Shown here: positions 52,338 through 60,021 of the stretch, in pieces
Layout: every line of letters begins with the position of its first letter
Position numbering within the stretch: the stretch's first letter is position 1
Origin: an uncultured Bacteroides sp.
GTDB taxonomy: Bacteria > Bacteroidota > Bacteroidia > Bacteroidales > UBA932
Reading direction: 5' to 3'
DNA: 64,000 nucleotides
Assembly (NCBI GenBank): GCA_900543205.1
Contig: UQQM01000002.1
Span: 1 to 64,000 of the forward strand
Made by a program: the position numbers and the translations under genes
Notes under the pieces: model-generated
Seen by the model: the letters and a program-made list of their open reading frames with translations, nothing else
Databases searched by the model: none
Told to the model about the DNA's origin: nothing

Positions 52338-52985
52338 TTATATGTTATTTTTGGGTAGAATGTCGGACTGGTTGTCTATGAAGAAGCAATATCCCGATTC
52401 CGAGCCTTTATGACAAAGGGAGAATCCAAGGTATTCGGTATTGTCGGCAATGTTGAAATATTTATTCTTGTATAATTTGCGACGTATGCTGACAACTGTC
52501 GCATTATCTGTCTTGGCATAGATTTCGACAAAGAATCTAATCGGCCAGTCAGACTCGTTGGCGAGCTTGAACAAGTCCTTACCGTGGCTGAATTCCCCAT
52601 CGTTCCTTGCCTTGAACTCGATAATGCATGCGGGCTTTCCGTTGTGGTCAAATATCGTAAGATCAATATTGCCTTTGCGCCCGGAGCCGCAAATGAGTTT
52701 GTCGACAGGCTTTCCGTCTTTGCTGAACTTATATGGTCTCTCGGTAGGAGTCTCCACTGAATATGTGTAGCCTTTATCTGCTAATTCCTTGTCGGCGAGG
52801 AAAACCTCTATGAATGCCATTTTGAGCTCCTGCTCGCTGATTCTGCCGGAATTGCCCGCTTTGGGAATATGTACACGCGCAGGAACACATCCTTCAATTT
52901 TTACCGATGAGAAAGAGCAGTAGAGATTCAGGCATGCCTGTCTGAAGATGGAAACAATTTTTTCCTTGAACTGGTTATTGTCCAT
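52338..52985 (-). CDS. Hypothetical protein with a PD-(D/E)XK-like motif
   Basis: 215 residues, cytoplasmic, no TM. I do not recognise the family with certainty. The segment GNIDLTIFDHNGKPACIIEFKA has the D-(x)n-ExK layout of PD-(D/E)XK nucleases, preceded by a helix (ELKMAFIEVFLADKELADKGY) typical of that fold. That suggests a DNA-cleaving or repair role, but the motif alone is weak evidence. It is the first gene of a two-gene minus-strand cluster with the M64 lipoprotein, an odd pairing; the base composition is A/T-rich. Confidence 0.5.
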   Translation of the reverse strand: MDNNQFKEKIVSIFRQACLNLYCSFSSVKIEGCVPARVHIPKAGNSGRISEQELKMAFIEVFLADKELADKGYTYSVETPTERPYKFSKDGKPVDKLICGSGRKGNIDLTIFDHNGKPACIIEFKARNDGEFSHGKDLFKLANESDWPIRFFVEIYAKTDNATVVSIRRKLYKNKYFNIADNTEYLGFSLCHKGSESGYCFFIDNQSDILPKNNI

Positions 52986-53370
52986 AGTGTCACCTGTTGC
53001 CCTCCAGGCTCCGAGAGGTCATTAAACAAAGAAAAAGTGTGAAGCCTGCTCGTCTATCTGTCAGGAGGCTGTGGTAGAGCCTTGAAGAAGATAGGACGAT
53101 ACAGTACTCCACACTAGAATAGATATGAGGAACTGGAAGAGTCTGTGACCTTCCACCGCATAGTCTATGCAAGAATGAGTGCTGTCCGTTGTCCTTTCTT
53201 CATTTGAAACTACCACATTTCCTGACAAGGACTGAACGAAAACACTTTCGTCTATATGTCTGTTGATTAGCTCAACAGGCCAAATATACGCTATATTTTC
53301 GATTCTACGGACAGCACTCAAGTGCTGGAAATAGAATTATGTACAATGCAATACCGGACGGCCCCTAGCG
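52986..53370. other. Intergenic region between the PD-(D/E)XK-like gene and the CoA-transferase gene
   Basis: 385 bases with no convincing gene. A short minus-strand frame (53061-53321) with only a TTG start has no recognisable features. The region contains the inverted-repeat element at 53177-53319 and a short hairpin CAGCACT-CA-AGTGCTG at 53312-53327, which could terminate the CoA-transferase transcript. Confidence 0.55.
53177..53319. repeat. 143 bp element with 12 bp perfect terminal inverted repeats
   Basis: GAGTGCTGTCCG at 53177-53188 and CGGACAGCACTC at 53308-53319 are exact reverse complements. No obvious target-site duplication. MITE-like in size; it has no coding capacity. Confidence 0.6.
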
Positions 53371-54672
53371 CTACACCGAGAAATTGTGATAGTGCGGGCC
53401 GAAGCGGGCGAAGGCTTCGCGGTCGAGCGCCTCGCGGTCGTCGGGGTGGGCGATGCTGATGAGCAGCTTGGCCCTTTCCTGCAGGCTCCTGCCGTAGAGG
53501 TCCACAGCCCCGTATTCGGTCACGACCCAGTGCGCGTCCGCGCGCGGGGTCACGACTCCTGCGCCGGCGTTGAGCTCGGCCACTATCTTGTTCTTGCCGT
53601 TCTTGGTGCGGGAGGCGAAGGCGGTGATGCTCTTGCCGCCCTCCGACATTGATGCTCCGCGCACGAATTCCAGCTGTCCGCCGGTGCCGCTGAAGATGCG
53701 CGTGCCTATCGAGTCGGCGCAGATCTGCCCCGTGAGGTCCACCTCGGTGGCGGAATTGATGGCTTTCATGTGGGGGTTCTGCGCTATCACGAAGGGGTTG
53801 TTGGTGTATTTGATGTCCCTCATGTTTACGGCCGGGTTGTGGTCGATGAAGGAGTAGACGTCCTGCGAACCGAGCAGGAAGGAGGCCACGACCTTGCCGG
53901 TATCGAGCTTCTTGCGGCTTCCGTCGATGACTCCGCTCTTTATCAGCTTCAGCAGCCCGTCAGCGAACATCTCGGTATGCAGTCCGAGGTGCCTGTGATC
54001 CGAGAGCTGGGCCGCCAGGGCGTTCGGGAGCGCGCCTATGCCCATCTGGATGCAGTCGCCGTCCTCCACGAGCGCGGCGCAGTTCTTACCTATCAGAATC
54101 TCGGTCGGAGTGGGTTCCGCGAAGGCTGCGGTCACGAGCGGGGTGTCGTCCCTTACAAGATAGTCGAACTGGCCGAGGTCCAGCAGATCGCCGTAGGCGA
54201 ACGGCACGTTGGGGTTCATGACGCCGATTACGAGTTCCGCCGATTCCACGGCGGCCACCGAGCAGTCGACCGAGGTGCCGAGGCTGACCTTGCCGTTCTC
54301 GTCGGGAAGGGATACGTTGACCAATGCGGCTCCGAGCCTGATGTGTCCGTCGCGGTAGAGCTTCTGGCTCTCGCCGAGGTGCACCGGCAGGTAGTCGGCG
54401 TAGCCTCCGTTGACGTTTTTCCTGACGTTGGGGCCCACGAAGAAGCCCTGTTCGAAGAAGATTCCTTCGTATGCGGGGTCGCTGTAGGGCGCAGGGCCTT
54501 CGGTATGGAAATGATGGAAACGGAGGTCTGTCACGTCTCCGGCGTCGGCCCTGCGGCAGAGCGCCCGGATCAGGCAGTGCGGAACGCTGGCGACGCTGCT
54601 TAGGTGGACATGGCAATGCGACGGAATGTGGCTCACGGCCTCGTCGGCTGAGACATATTTCGGAGTTTTCAT
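53371..54672 (-). CDS. Acetyl-CoA hydrolase/CoA-transferase family protein
   Basis: 433 residues of the cat1/4-hydroxybutyrate CoA-transferase family; cytoplasmic. Features: MKTPKYVSADEAVSHIPSHC, GIGALPNALAAQLSDHRHLGLHTEMF, given in part as GIGALPNALAAQL and HTEMFADGLLKLI (acyl-CoA binding); GTGGQLEFVRGASMSEGGKSI, in part GGQLEFVRGASMSEGG, with the likely catalytic Glu; and RADAHWVVTEYGAVDLYG. It is thought to exchange CoA between acetate, butyrate, succinate or similar acids; the specific substrate cannot be assigned. GC-rich like the core genes. The accessory segment with the integrase begins upstream of it. Confidence 0.92.
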   Translation of the reverse strand: MKTPKYVSADEAVSHIPSHCHVHLSSVASVPHCLIRALCRRADAGDVTDLRFHHFHTEGPAPYSDPAYEGIFFEQGFFVGPNVRKNVNGGYADYLPVHLGESQKLYRDGHIRLGAALVNVSLPDENGKVSLGTSVDCSVAAVESAELVIGVMNPNVPFAYGDLLDLGQFDYLVRDDTPLVTAAFAEPTPTEILIGKNCAALVEDGDCIQMGIGALPNALAAQLSDHRHLGLHTEMFADGLLKLIKSGVIDGSRKKLDTGKVVASFLLGSQDVYSFIDHNPAVNMRDIKYTNNPFVIAQNPHMKAINSATEVDLTGQICADSIGTRIFSGTGGQLEFVRGASMSEGGKSITAFASRTKNGKNKIVAELNAGAGVVTPRADAHWVVTEYGAVDLYGRSLQERAKLLISIAHPDDREALDREAFARFGPHYHNFSV

Positions 54673-54704
54673 CGGGCGTAAAATTTCTTTAATTTTGCAC
54701 CCGG

Positions 54705-54712
54705 CAAAGATA
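54705..54712 (-). promoter_or_regulatory. -7 box for the CoA-transferase gene
   Basis: TATCTTTG on the minus strand, 32 bases before the ATG at 54672. No clear TTG at -33. Confidence 0.55.
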
Positions 54713-54954
54713 ATAAAATAAACACGTAACGAAGTAATAGAAAGCGGAGAAGTTCAGAAAATAGGTTGAGAATGTGGCTATTACGCCATATTTCTCTCTT
54801 AATAAAAGGCTGAAGGAATCCGTAATATAGAGTAATGATGCAAATGTTCAGTTACTACATCATTACCGAGTGATACAGTCAAAACGTGTTGCTAAGTGGC
54901 TATATTTCTGCAATTTGCATTATTTGTCATAACTGTCTGTAACTCACTATGAAT

Positions 54955-54962
54955 TAATTTTG
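54955..54962 (+). promoter_or_regulatory. -7 box for the integrase gene
   Basis: TAATTTTG matches TAnnTTTG, 20 bases before the integrase ATG at 54983. Confidence 0.55.
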
Positions 54963-54982
54963 TAACCATAAAAAAGTGAGTT

Positions 54983-56215
54983 ATGCGAAGTACCTTTAAA
55001 GTATTATTTTACGTAAAGAAAGGTAGCGAGAAGCCTAATGGCAACCTGCCTTTGATGTGCCGCCTTACGGTGGACGGAGAAATCAAGCAGTTCAGCTGCA
55101 AGATGGATGTGCCTTTGCGTCTGTGGGACGTGAAAAACAACAGAGCCTCGGGCAAGAGCATCGAAGCACAGAAAATCAACATTGCCGTTGATAAAATCCG
55201 GGTGGAAGTAAACCGCCGTTATCAAGAGCTGATGCAGACTAATGGGTATGTCACTGCCGCCAAGTTAAAAGATGCCTATCTCGGTATCGGTGTCAAGCAG
55301 GAGACTTTATTGAAACTTTTTGACCAGCACAACAGCGAGTTTGCCAAGAAAGTAGGATACAGCAGGGCAAAAGGAACATTCCAGCGTTATGTGACCGTCT
55401 GCAAACATATCCGTGAGTTCCTGCCTCATACCTACAAACGTGAGGATATTTCTCTGAAAGAGTTGAACCTCTCTTTCATTAACGACTTTGAGTATTTCCT
55501 GCGCACTGAAAAGAAATGCCGTACCAATACTATATGGGGCTACATGATTGTGCTGAAACACATCGTTTCCATAGCGCGGAATGACGGACGTCTGCCTTTC
55601 AATCCCTTTGCTGGGTATATCAACTCTCCCGAAAGTGTGGACAGAGGATATGTCACGAAAGAGGAAATACACACAATGATGGACACCGAGATGCCCGACA
55701 AGACACATGAACTTGTCAGGGACTTGTTCCTGTTTTCCACCTTCACTGGCTTGTCTTATTCCGATGTCAAGAACCTGACCAATGACAATTTGCAGACATT
55801 CTTTGACGGAAACATTTGGATTATCACCCGAAGAAAGAAGACCAACACGGAATCCAATATCCGTCTGTTAGATGTACCCAGACGTATCATAGAGAAGTAC
55901 AAAGGCATGACAAAAGACAACAAGGTATTCCCTATGCCGAGCAATACGACTTGCAACAAGAAGTTGAAAACCATTGCCAAATTGTGCGGTATAAAAGCCC
56001 ATCTGACCTATCATGTTGCAAGACATTCAGCGGCGACCACCATTTTATTATCCAACGGAGTACCGATTGAAACCGTAAGCAGACTGTTGGGGCACACCAA
56101 CATAAAGACGACCCAAATCTACGCAAAGATAACCGCCCAAAAGATAAGTCAGGACATGGAACAACTCTCTGAAAAATTGGGAGATATGGAGAAAAGCATT
56201 TGTAGGTCGATATGA
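54983..56215 (+). CDS. Tyrosine recombinase/integrase of the IntDOT type
   Basis: 410 residues. N-terminal arm-binding domain (about 1-100), a SAM-like core-binding domain (about 105-205), then a catalytic domain. Expected catalytic residues: Lys around KKTNTESN (286), His344 and Arg347 in YHVARHSAATTI, His371 in LGHTNIKTT and Tyr380 in QIYAKI. The first catalytic Arg, usually in TGLRYSD, is Ser258 here (FTGLSYSDV). This same Arg-to-Ser change is known in IntDOT of the conjugative transposon CTnDOT, which suggests a similar recombination chemistry with some heterology tolerated. It starts the A/T-rich accessory region; the other end of its element is not in the window. Confidence 0.92.
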   Translation: MRSTFKVLFYVKKGSEKPNGNLPLMCRLTVDGEIKQFSCKMDVPLRLWDVKNNRASGKSIEAQKINIAVDKIRVEVNRRYQELMQTNGYVTAAKLKDAYLGIGVKQETLLKLFDQHNSEFAKKVGYSRAKGTFQRYVTVCKHIREFLPHTYKREDISLKELNLSFINDFEYFLRTEKKCRTNTIWGYMIVLKHIVSIARNDGRLPFNPFAGYINSPESVDRGYVTKEEIHTMMDTEMPDKTHELVRDLFLFSTFTGLSYSDVKNLTNDNLQTFFDGNIWIITRRKKTNTESNIRLLDVPRRIIEKYKGMTKDNKVFPMPSNTTCNKKLKTIAKLCGIKAHLTYHVARHSAATTILLSNGVPIETVSRLLGHTNIKTTQIYAKITAQKISQDMEQLSEKLGDMEKSICRSI

Positions 56216-56277
56216 AAATTACGGACCGTCAGTCGCCTGTTTCCTTGCTCGTCCATTAAGTTAGTAAAGACTTTATT

Positions 56278-56364
56278 GAAAGGGAAAAGGTCAGGCGGCT
56301 GTGCCGTTTCGGGCAGAATCTTCCTCTTCCAGAGCGTATTCAGCCCGAAAACCTTTTCCCTTTC
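56278..56364. repeat. Two-step inverted repeat downstream of the integrase
   Basis: Outer arms GAAAGGGAAAAGGT (56278-56291) and ACCTTTTCCCTTTC (56351-56364) are exact complements. Inner arms GTTTCGGGC (from 56306) and GCCCGAAAAC also pair. It could fold as a long stem-loop 62 bases after the integrase stop. Confidence 0.65.
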
Positions 56365-56739
56365 ACGTCTGTACAATGGACACTGACGGCTACGGAAACA
56401 AACGACTGACGGAAAAGAATCGTCAAAGACAAAACTATTGAATAGGCATATATGTCTATCATTATTTGTTTATAGAATTTCATTCAAAACCGAGGGAGGT
56501 GTTTTTATAGGACACAATAAAATGGTGGCAAACGGGAAACTGCACTCCCTCCAGAAAATAATCTTTTTCTTTTGGCGGTATTTTTGGAACACCGTTTTCG
56601 CCTTGTCGGAATGTCGTGCTTTACCGATAGGCAAGGTGCTACTCATTCCTACAATTTATTGACCGTTTTTTTCTTGACGGCTTAGAGACCAACCGACCAT
56701 GATGCTAACCAATAATTGGGCAAACCAACCAACCGACCG

Positions 56740-56763
56740 TTATTTGTTGGTAGCAACAAATAA
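56740..56763. repeat. 10 bp palindrome (possible operator or terminator)
   Basis: TTATTTGTTG-GTAG-CAACAAATAA, perfect 10 bp arms with a 4-base loop, about 230 bases upstream of the XRE -7 box. It could also be an integrase-related site. Confidence 0.45.
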
Positions 56764-56865
56764 TATGACCAATCTCAAACAAGCATCTTATCAAAGACAA
56801 TTCTCCTATTTTTAATCGTGATTTCCATGCTTAATTTTTATGTTCAAGCGAACATCGCAAGTTGT

Positions 56866-56903
56866 GTTTTGGGCTGCCCGAAATGTTTTCGGTGCCCCAA
56901 AAC
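56866..56903. repeat. Imperfect inverted repeat upstream of the XRE gene
   Basis: GTTTTGGGCTGCCCGAAA and TTTTCGGTGCCCCAAAAC pair with small bulges; sequences of this type recur upstream of genes in mobile elements. Confidence 0.45.
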
Positions 56904-56991
56904 TACTTGTTGGAATCTTCTCCTCCAAAGTCGGAAAACATATGCGTACAGAAAAGTAAAGTACTTCTATTATAAAACAAAATTAATTCAC

Positions 56992-56999
56992 TATCTTTG
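56992..56999 (+). promoter_or_regulatory. -7 box for the XRE regulator gene
   Basis: TATCTTTG matches TAnnTTTG, 16 bases before the ATG at 57016, giving a very short leader. Confidence 0.6.
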
Positions 57000-57015
57000 C
57001 CTTAAATTCAATTTA

Positions 57016-57225
57016 ATGATTGATATGGAAGATATAAATAGGCTCAAATTGGTTCTTGTCGAGAAAAAGAAAACTGGCAAATGGTTGGCTGAACAATTGA
57101 AAAAAGATCCTTCGACAGTGTCAAAATGGTGTACCAATGTTTCACAGCCTGACTTGGCTACTCTTTCAAGAATAGCCGAATTATTAGATATTGACAGGAG
57201 GGAACTTATTAATAAAAGCAAGTGA
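57016..57225 (+). CDS. Small XRE-family helix-turn-helix regulator
   Basis: 69 residues from 57016 (MIDMEDINRLKLVLVEKKK); 57025 is an alternative start. The open frame extends farther upstream but only as non-conserved sequence across the promoter. It is a Cro/C1-type HTH: KTGKWLAEQLKKDPSTVSKW for helices 1-3 and QPDLATLSRIAELLDIDRRELI for helices 4-5. It lies 46 bases ahead of hsdM in the same direction, so it is probably the controller (C-protein-like) of the restriction-modification operon. That role is inference. Confidence 0.85.
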   Translation: MIDMEDINRLKLVLVEKKKTGKWLAEQLKKDPSTVSKWCTNVSQPDLATLSRIAELLDIDRRELINKSK

Positions 57226-57271
57226 ACTCGTTCCTTTGAGGAAATAAGTACAATAACATAGAAGTATATAA

Positions 57272-58828
57272 ATGACAAGCATACAACAAAGAGATCAATT
57301 GCAGTCTCAGATTTGGAAAATAGCCAACGAAGTGCGTGGGGCTGTCGATGGATGGGACTTCAAGCAGTTTGTTTTGGGAACATTGTTCTACCGCTTCATC
57401 AGTGAAAACTTTACAGATTACATAGAAGGTGGAGACGATAGTATTGACTATGCTTCTTTACCGGACAGTATAATAACTCCAGAGATAAAGGAGGATGCGG
57501 TCAAGACGAAAGGATATTTTATATATCCGAGCCAGCTTTTTGCCAACGTGATAAAGACTGCCAACACCAATCCCAATCTTAATACGGATTTGAAGGCTAT
57601 ATTTGATTCTATCGAAAGCTCTGCGAACGGTTATGCATCCGAAAAGAATATCAAAGGATTGTTTGCCGATTTTGACACAACAAGCACCCGGCTCGGCAAT
57701 ACTGTTGAAAACAAGAACAGCCGTTTGGCTGCTGTTTTAAAAGGTGTGGCAGGATTGAATTTTGGAAGTTTTGAAGAGCATGAGATAGACCTTTTCGGCG
57801 ACGCATACGAATTTCTGATTAATAACTATGCAGCCAATGCAGGAAAATCGGGCGGAGAGTTTTTCACTCCGCAGAATGTTTCAAAACTCATTTCACGGCT
57901 TGCCATGCATAAGCAGACGACAGTCAATAAGATATATGATCCTGCTGCCGGCTCTGGTTCTTTGCTACTTCAAGCAAAGAAACAGTTTGAAGACCACATC
58001 ATTGAAGATGGCTTCTTCGGTCAGGAAATAAACCATACAACTTATAATCTGGCTCGTATGAATATGTTCCTGCACAATATCAATTATGATAAGTTCAACA
58101 TTGCACTTGGAGATACACTTATCAATCCACAGTTTGGAGACAAAAAGCCTTTTGATGCCATCGTTTCCAACCCACCTTATTCAGTAAACTGGATTGGTTC
58201 GGATGATCCGACACTTATCAATGATGATCGCTTTGCTCCAGCTGGGGTACTTGCACCCAAATCGAAAGCGGATTTTGCTTTCGTCCTGCACTCTTTGAGT
58301 TATCTGTCAAGCAAAGGACGGGCTGCCATTGTCTGTTTCCCGGGCATATTCTACAGAGGTGGCGCAGAGCAGAAGATCCGGAAATATTTGGTGGACGGCA
58401 ACTATGTGGAAACCATTATCTCATTGCCATCCAATTTATTCTATGGCACTCCGATAGCGGTTAATATTTTGGTTCTGTCAAAGCATAAGTCCGATACTAA
58501 AATCCAGTTTATTGATGCAAGCGGAGAAAGTTTCTTCACGAAAGAAACCAACAACAATGTACTCGAAGATAGGCATATAGACAAGATTATAGAAATCTTC
58601 GATAAAAAGGAAGATGTTGACTATATTGCAAAATCGGTTGATTATAAAACCATTACTGAAAATGATTATAATTTGTCGGTAAGCAGTTATATTGAGATGG
58701 AAGACACCCGTCCGAAGACTGATATTAAGGAACTGAACGAGCGAATCCGCCGGATTGTGGCGCGGGAAAACGAACTACGTGCGGAGATAGACAAAATAGT
58801 AGCTGAATTAGAGGATGATGAATTATGA
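57272..58828 (+). CDS. hsdM: Type I restriction-modification DNA methyltransferase subunit HsdM
   Basis: N6-adenine methyltransferase subunit; with HsdS it modifies DNA, with HsdR it restricts. 518 residues. N-terminal helical domain ([20 protein letters not shown]), SAM-binding motif [32 protein letters not shown], and the catalytic NPPY motif ([11 protein letters not shown]). The C-terminal helix ([19 protein letters not shown]) contacts HsdS. Typical gamma-class HsdM length. Its stop overlaps the hsdS ATG by 4 bases. Confidence 0.97.
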   Translation: MTSIQQRDQLQSQIWKIANEVRGAVDGWDFKQFVLGTLFYRFISENFTDYIEGGDDSIDYASLPDSIITPEIKEDAVKTKGYFIYPSQLFANVIKTANTNPNLNTDLKAIFDSIESSANGYASEKNIKGLFADFDTTSTRLGNTVENKNSRLAAVLKGVAGLNFGSFEEHEIDLFGDAYEFLINNYAANAGKSGGEFFTPQNVSKLISRLAMHKQTTVNKIYDPAAGSGSLLLQAKKQFEDHIIEDGFFGQEINHTTYNLARMNMFLHNINYDKFNIALGDTLINPQFGDKKPFDAIVSNPPYSVNWIGSDDPTLINDDRFAPAGVLAPKSKADFAFVLHSLSYLSSKGRAAIVCFPGIFYRGGAEQKIRKYLVDGNYVETIISLPSNLFYGTPIAVNILVLSKHKSDTKIQFIDASGESFFTKETNNNVLEDRHIDKIIEIFDKKEDVDYIAKSVDYKTITENDYNLSVSSYIEMEDTRPKTDIKELNERIRRIVARENELRAEIDKIVAELEDDEL

Positions 58829-59418
58829 GTAAGCTAAAAGAATTGATACAGAATCTTTGTCCGGATGGGGTAGAATATAAGAAGTTAGGAGAATTATTGG
58901 ACTATGAACAACCTACAAAATATATAGTAGAAAGTACTGAATATGACAACTCTTATGATATACCTGTACTAACTGCTGGACAAACTTTTGTATTGGGCTA
59001 TACAAATGAGAAATTTGGAGTATATAGAGCAAGTCAAGAAAATCCAACTATCATATTTGATGATTTTACAACATCCTTTCATTGGGTAGACTTTGAATTT
59101 AAAATTAAAAGTTCTGCAATGAAGATGTTAAGACCGAAAGGAACTTTTGATGGTTCTTTCAAATATGTTTATTATGCAATGAAATGCATCAAATATGAAG
59201 CAATAGATCATACTCGTCATTGGATATCAAAATACTCCCAATTTGAAATTCCTTTCCCCCCTCCTGAGGTGCAGAAGGAAATAGTTAACATTCTTGATGA
59301 TTTTACAAATCTTGCAGCGGAGCTGCAAGCGGAGCTGCAAGCGAGGAAGGAGCAGTATGAATATTACCGGAATAAATTGTTAACATTTGATAAAATAGGG
59401 GGGGTACGCAAAGCGTAA
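58825..59418 (+). CDS. hsdS: Type I specificity subunit HsdS, first half (ends at a G7 tract)
   Basis: 197 residues carrying a single target-recognition domain (TRD1, about 1-150) and the central helical spacer. N-terminus [20 protein letters not shown] is typical of HsdS. The first TRD ends [19 protein letters not shown], then the long helix with AELQ-AELQ repeats (residues 165-172) and [13 protein letters not shown]. The frame terminates right after the G7 tract (59398-59404) with GGVRKA-stop, while the second half continues in another frame. It is therefore a truncated specificity protein in this sequence state; such half-HsdS proteins can dimerise and give symmetric recognition, as known for NgoAV. 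Confidence 0.9.
   Translation: MSKLKELIQNLCPDGVEYKKLGELLDYEQPTKYIVESTEYDNSYDIPVLTAGQTFVLGYTNEKFGVYRASQENPTIIFDDFTTSFHWVDFEFKIKSSAMKMLRPKGTFDGSFKYVYYAMKCIKYEAIDHTRHWISKYSQFEIPFPPPEVQKEIVNILDDFTNLAAELQAELQARKEQYEYYRNKLLTFDKIGGVRKA
59317..59340 (+). repeat. 12 bp tandem repeat (two copies) encoding AELQ in hsdS
   Basis: GCGGAGCTGCAA occurs twice in tandem and a third copy begins (GCGAGG). It encodes [10 protein letters not shown] in the central spacer helix. In EcoR124I/EcoDXXI a change in copy number of a 4-residue repeat in this very helix changes the gap length in the DNA recognition sequence. Confidence 0.85.
59398..59404 (+). repeat. G7 homopolymer tract at the break in hsdS
   Basis: Seven G's. 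With 8 G's (or 5) the first-half frame (..DKI-GG) would run directly into [17 protein letters not shown], the natural join to the second TRD. With 7, translation stops 12 bases later. Confidence 0.9.
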
Positions 59419-59423
59419 CTTGG

Positions 59424-60020
59424 ATGAAAATGAGTGAGATAGGTACATTTATAAGAGGCAAACGATTTGTAAGGACAGACATTGTTAGTGATGGTGTTCC
59501 TTGCATTCATTATGGTGATATGTACACATATTACGGACTATATACAACTCAAAGTAAAGGGAGACTTAGAAGTGAGCTTGCCTCAAAAATGAGATATGCT
59601 CAAAAAAATGATGTAGTAATTGTTGCCGCAGGTGAAAATAAAGAAGACATTGGCATTGGGTTAGCTTGGATTGGAGATGAGCCTGCAGCGGTACATGATG
59701 CTTGTTTCATATTTAGGAGTGATTTGTATCCTCAATATGTTTCGCACTATTTGCGCTCAGATTATTATCATAAGCAAATAGTTAAGTATGTTTCTGAAGG
59801 AAAGATATGTTCTATATCAGCAAAAGGTTTAGGTAATACCATTATTCCAGTTCCCCCTTATGAAGAACAAGTAAGAATAGCTACACTACTTAATAATTTT
59901 GATGCATTGGTGGGTGACCTTACCGAAGGTCTTCCAGCAGAAATGGCCGCAGTGCAGGAACAATACGAATATTATAGAAACAAATTACTATCATTTTCAA
60001 GAATCCAAATAAGCGCATAA
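59424..60020 (+). CDS. hsdS: Type I specificity subunit HsdS, second half
   Basis: 198 residues with the second TRD (about 1-150: [38 protein letters not shown]) and a C-terminal spacer helix resembling the first-half helix ([16 protein letters not shown]). The first Met at 59424 is probably not a natural start: frame-wise, the sequence upstream back to the G tract is open and continues the HsdS fold (GGTQSVTW). It can be expressed as a fusion only when the tract has 8 or 5 G's. Otherwise it may be translated by reinitiation, since 5 bases separate it from the upstream stop. Confidence 0.9.
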   Translation: MKMSEIGTFIRGKRFVRTDIVSDGVPCIHYGDMYTYYGLYTTQSKGRLRSELASKMRYAQKNDVVIVAAGENKEDIGIGLAWIGDEPAAVHDACFIFRSDLYPQYVSHYLRSDYYHKQIVKYVSEGKICSISAKGLGNTIIPVPPYEEQVRIATLLNNFDALVGDLTEGLPAEMAAVQEQYEYYRNKLLSFSRIQISA

Positions 60021-60021
60021 T

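Larger units (their letters stand above)
54673..54982. other. Intergenic region upstream of the integrase (possible element end)
   Basis: 310 A/T-rich bases with no gene. It holds the CoA-transferase promoter, a 9 bp inverted repeat GTAATGATG / CATCATTAC at 54832-54866, a partial direct repeat GTGGCTAT (54775-54782 and about 54896-54903), and the integrase promoter. Arm-type integrase binding sites would be expected here, but I cannot define the att core. Confidence 0.45.
56216..57015. other. 800-base non-coding region between the integrase and the XRE gene
   Basis: No convincing gene. It contains several inverted repeats (56278-56364, 56740-56763, 56866-56903) listed separately and the XRE promoter. 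The region looks like mobile-element intergenic sequence rather than a lost gene. A cluster of CCAACC motifs lies near 56690-56735 (ACCAACCGACC, GCAAACCAACC, AACCGACCG). Confidence 0.5.

Noticed and set aside
53061..53321. 86-residue minus-strand frame between the PD-(D/E)XK-like gene and the CoA-transferase gene
   Set aside because: Needs a TTG start, has no recognisable features and spans the inverted repeats of the 143 bp element.
56438..56662. 74-residue frame in the integrase-XRE gap
   Set aside because: Low complexity, no family pattern and no promoter box; treated as non-coding.
59424..60020. Second hsdS half as an independent functional gene or dead pseudogene
   Set aside because: The upstream frame is open back to the G tract and gives the natural HsdS linker, so a phase-variable split is the simpler reading.
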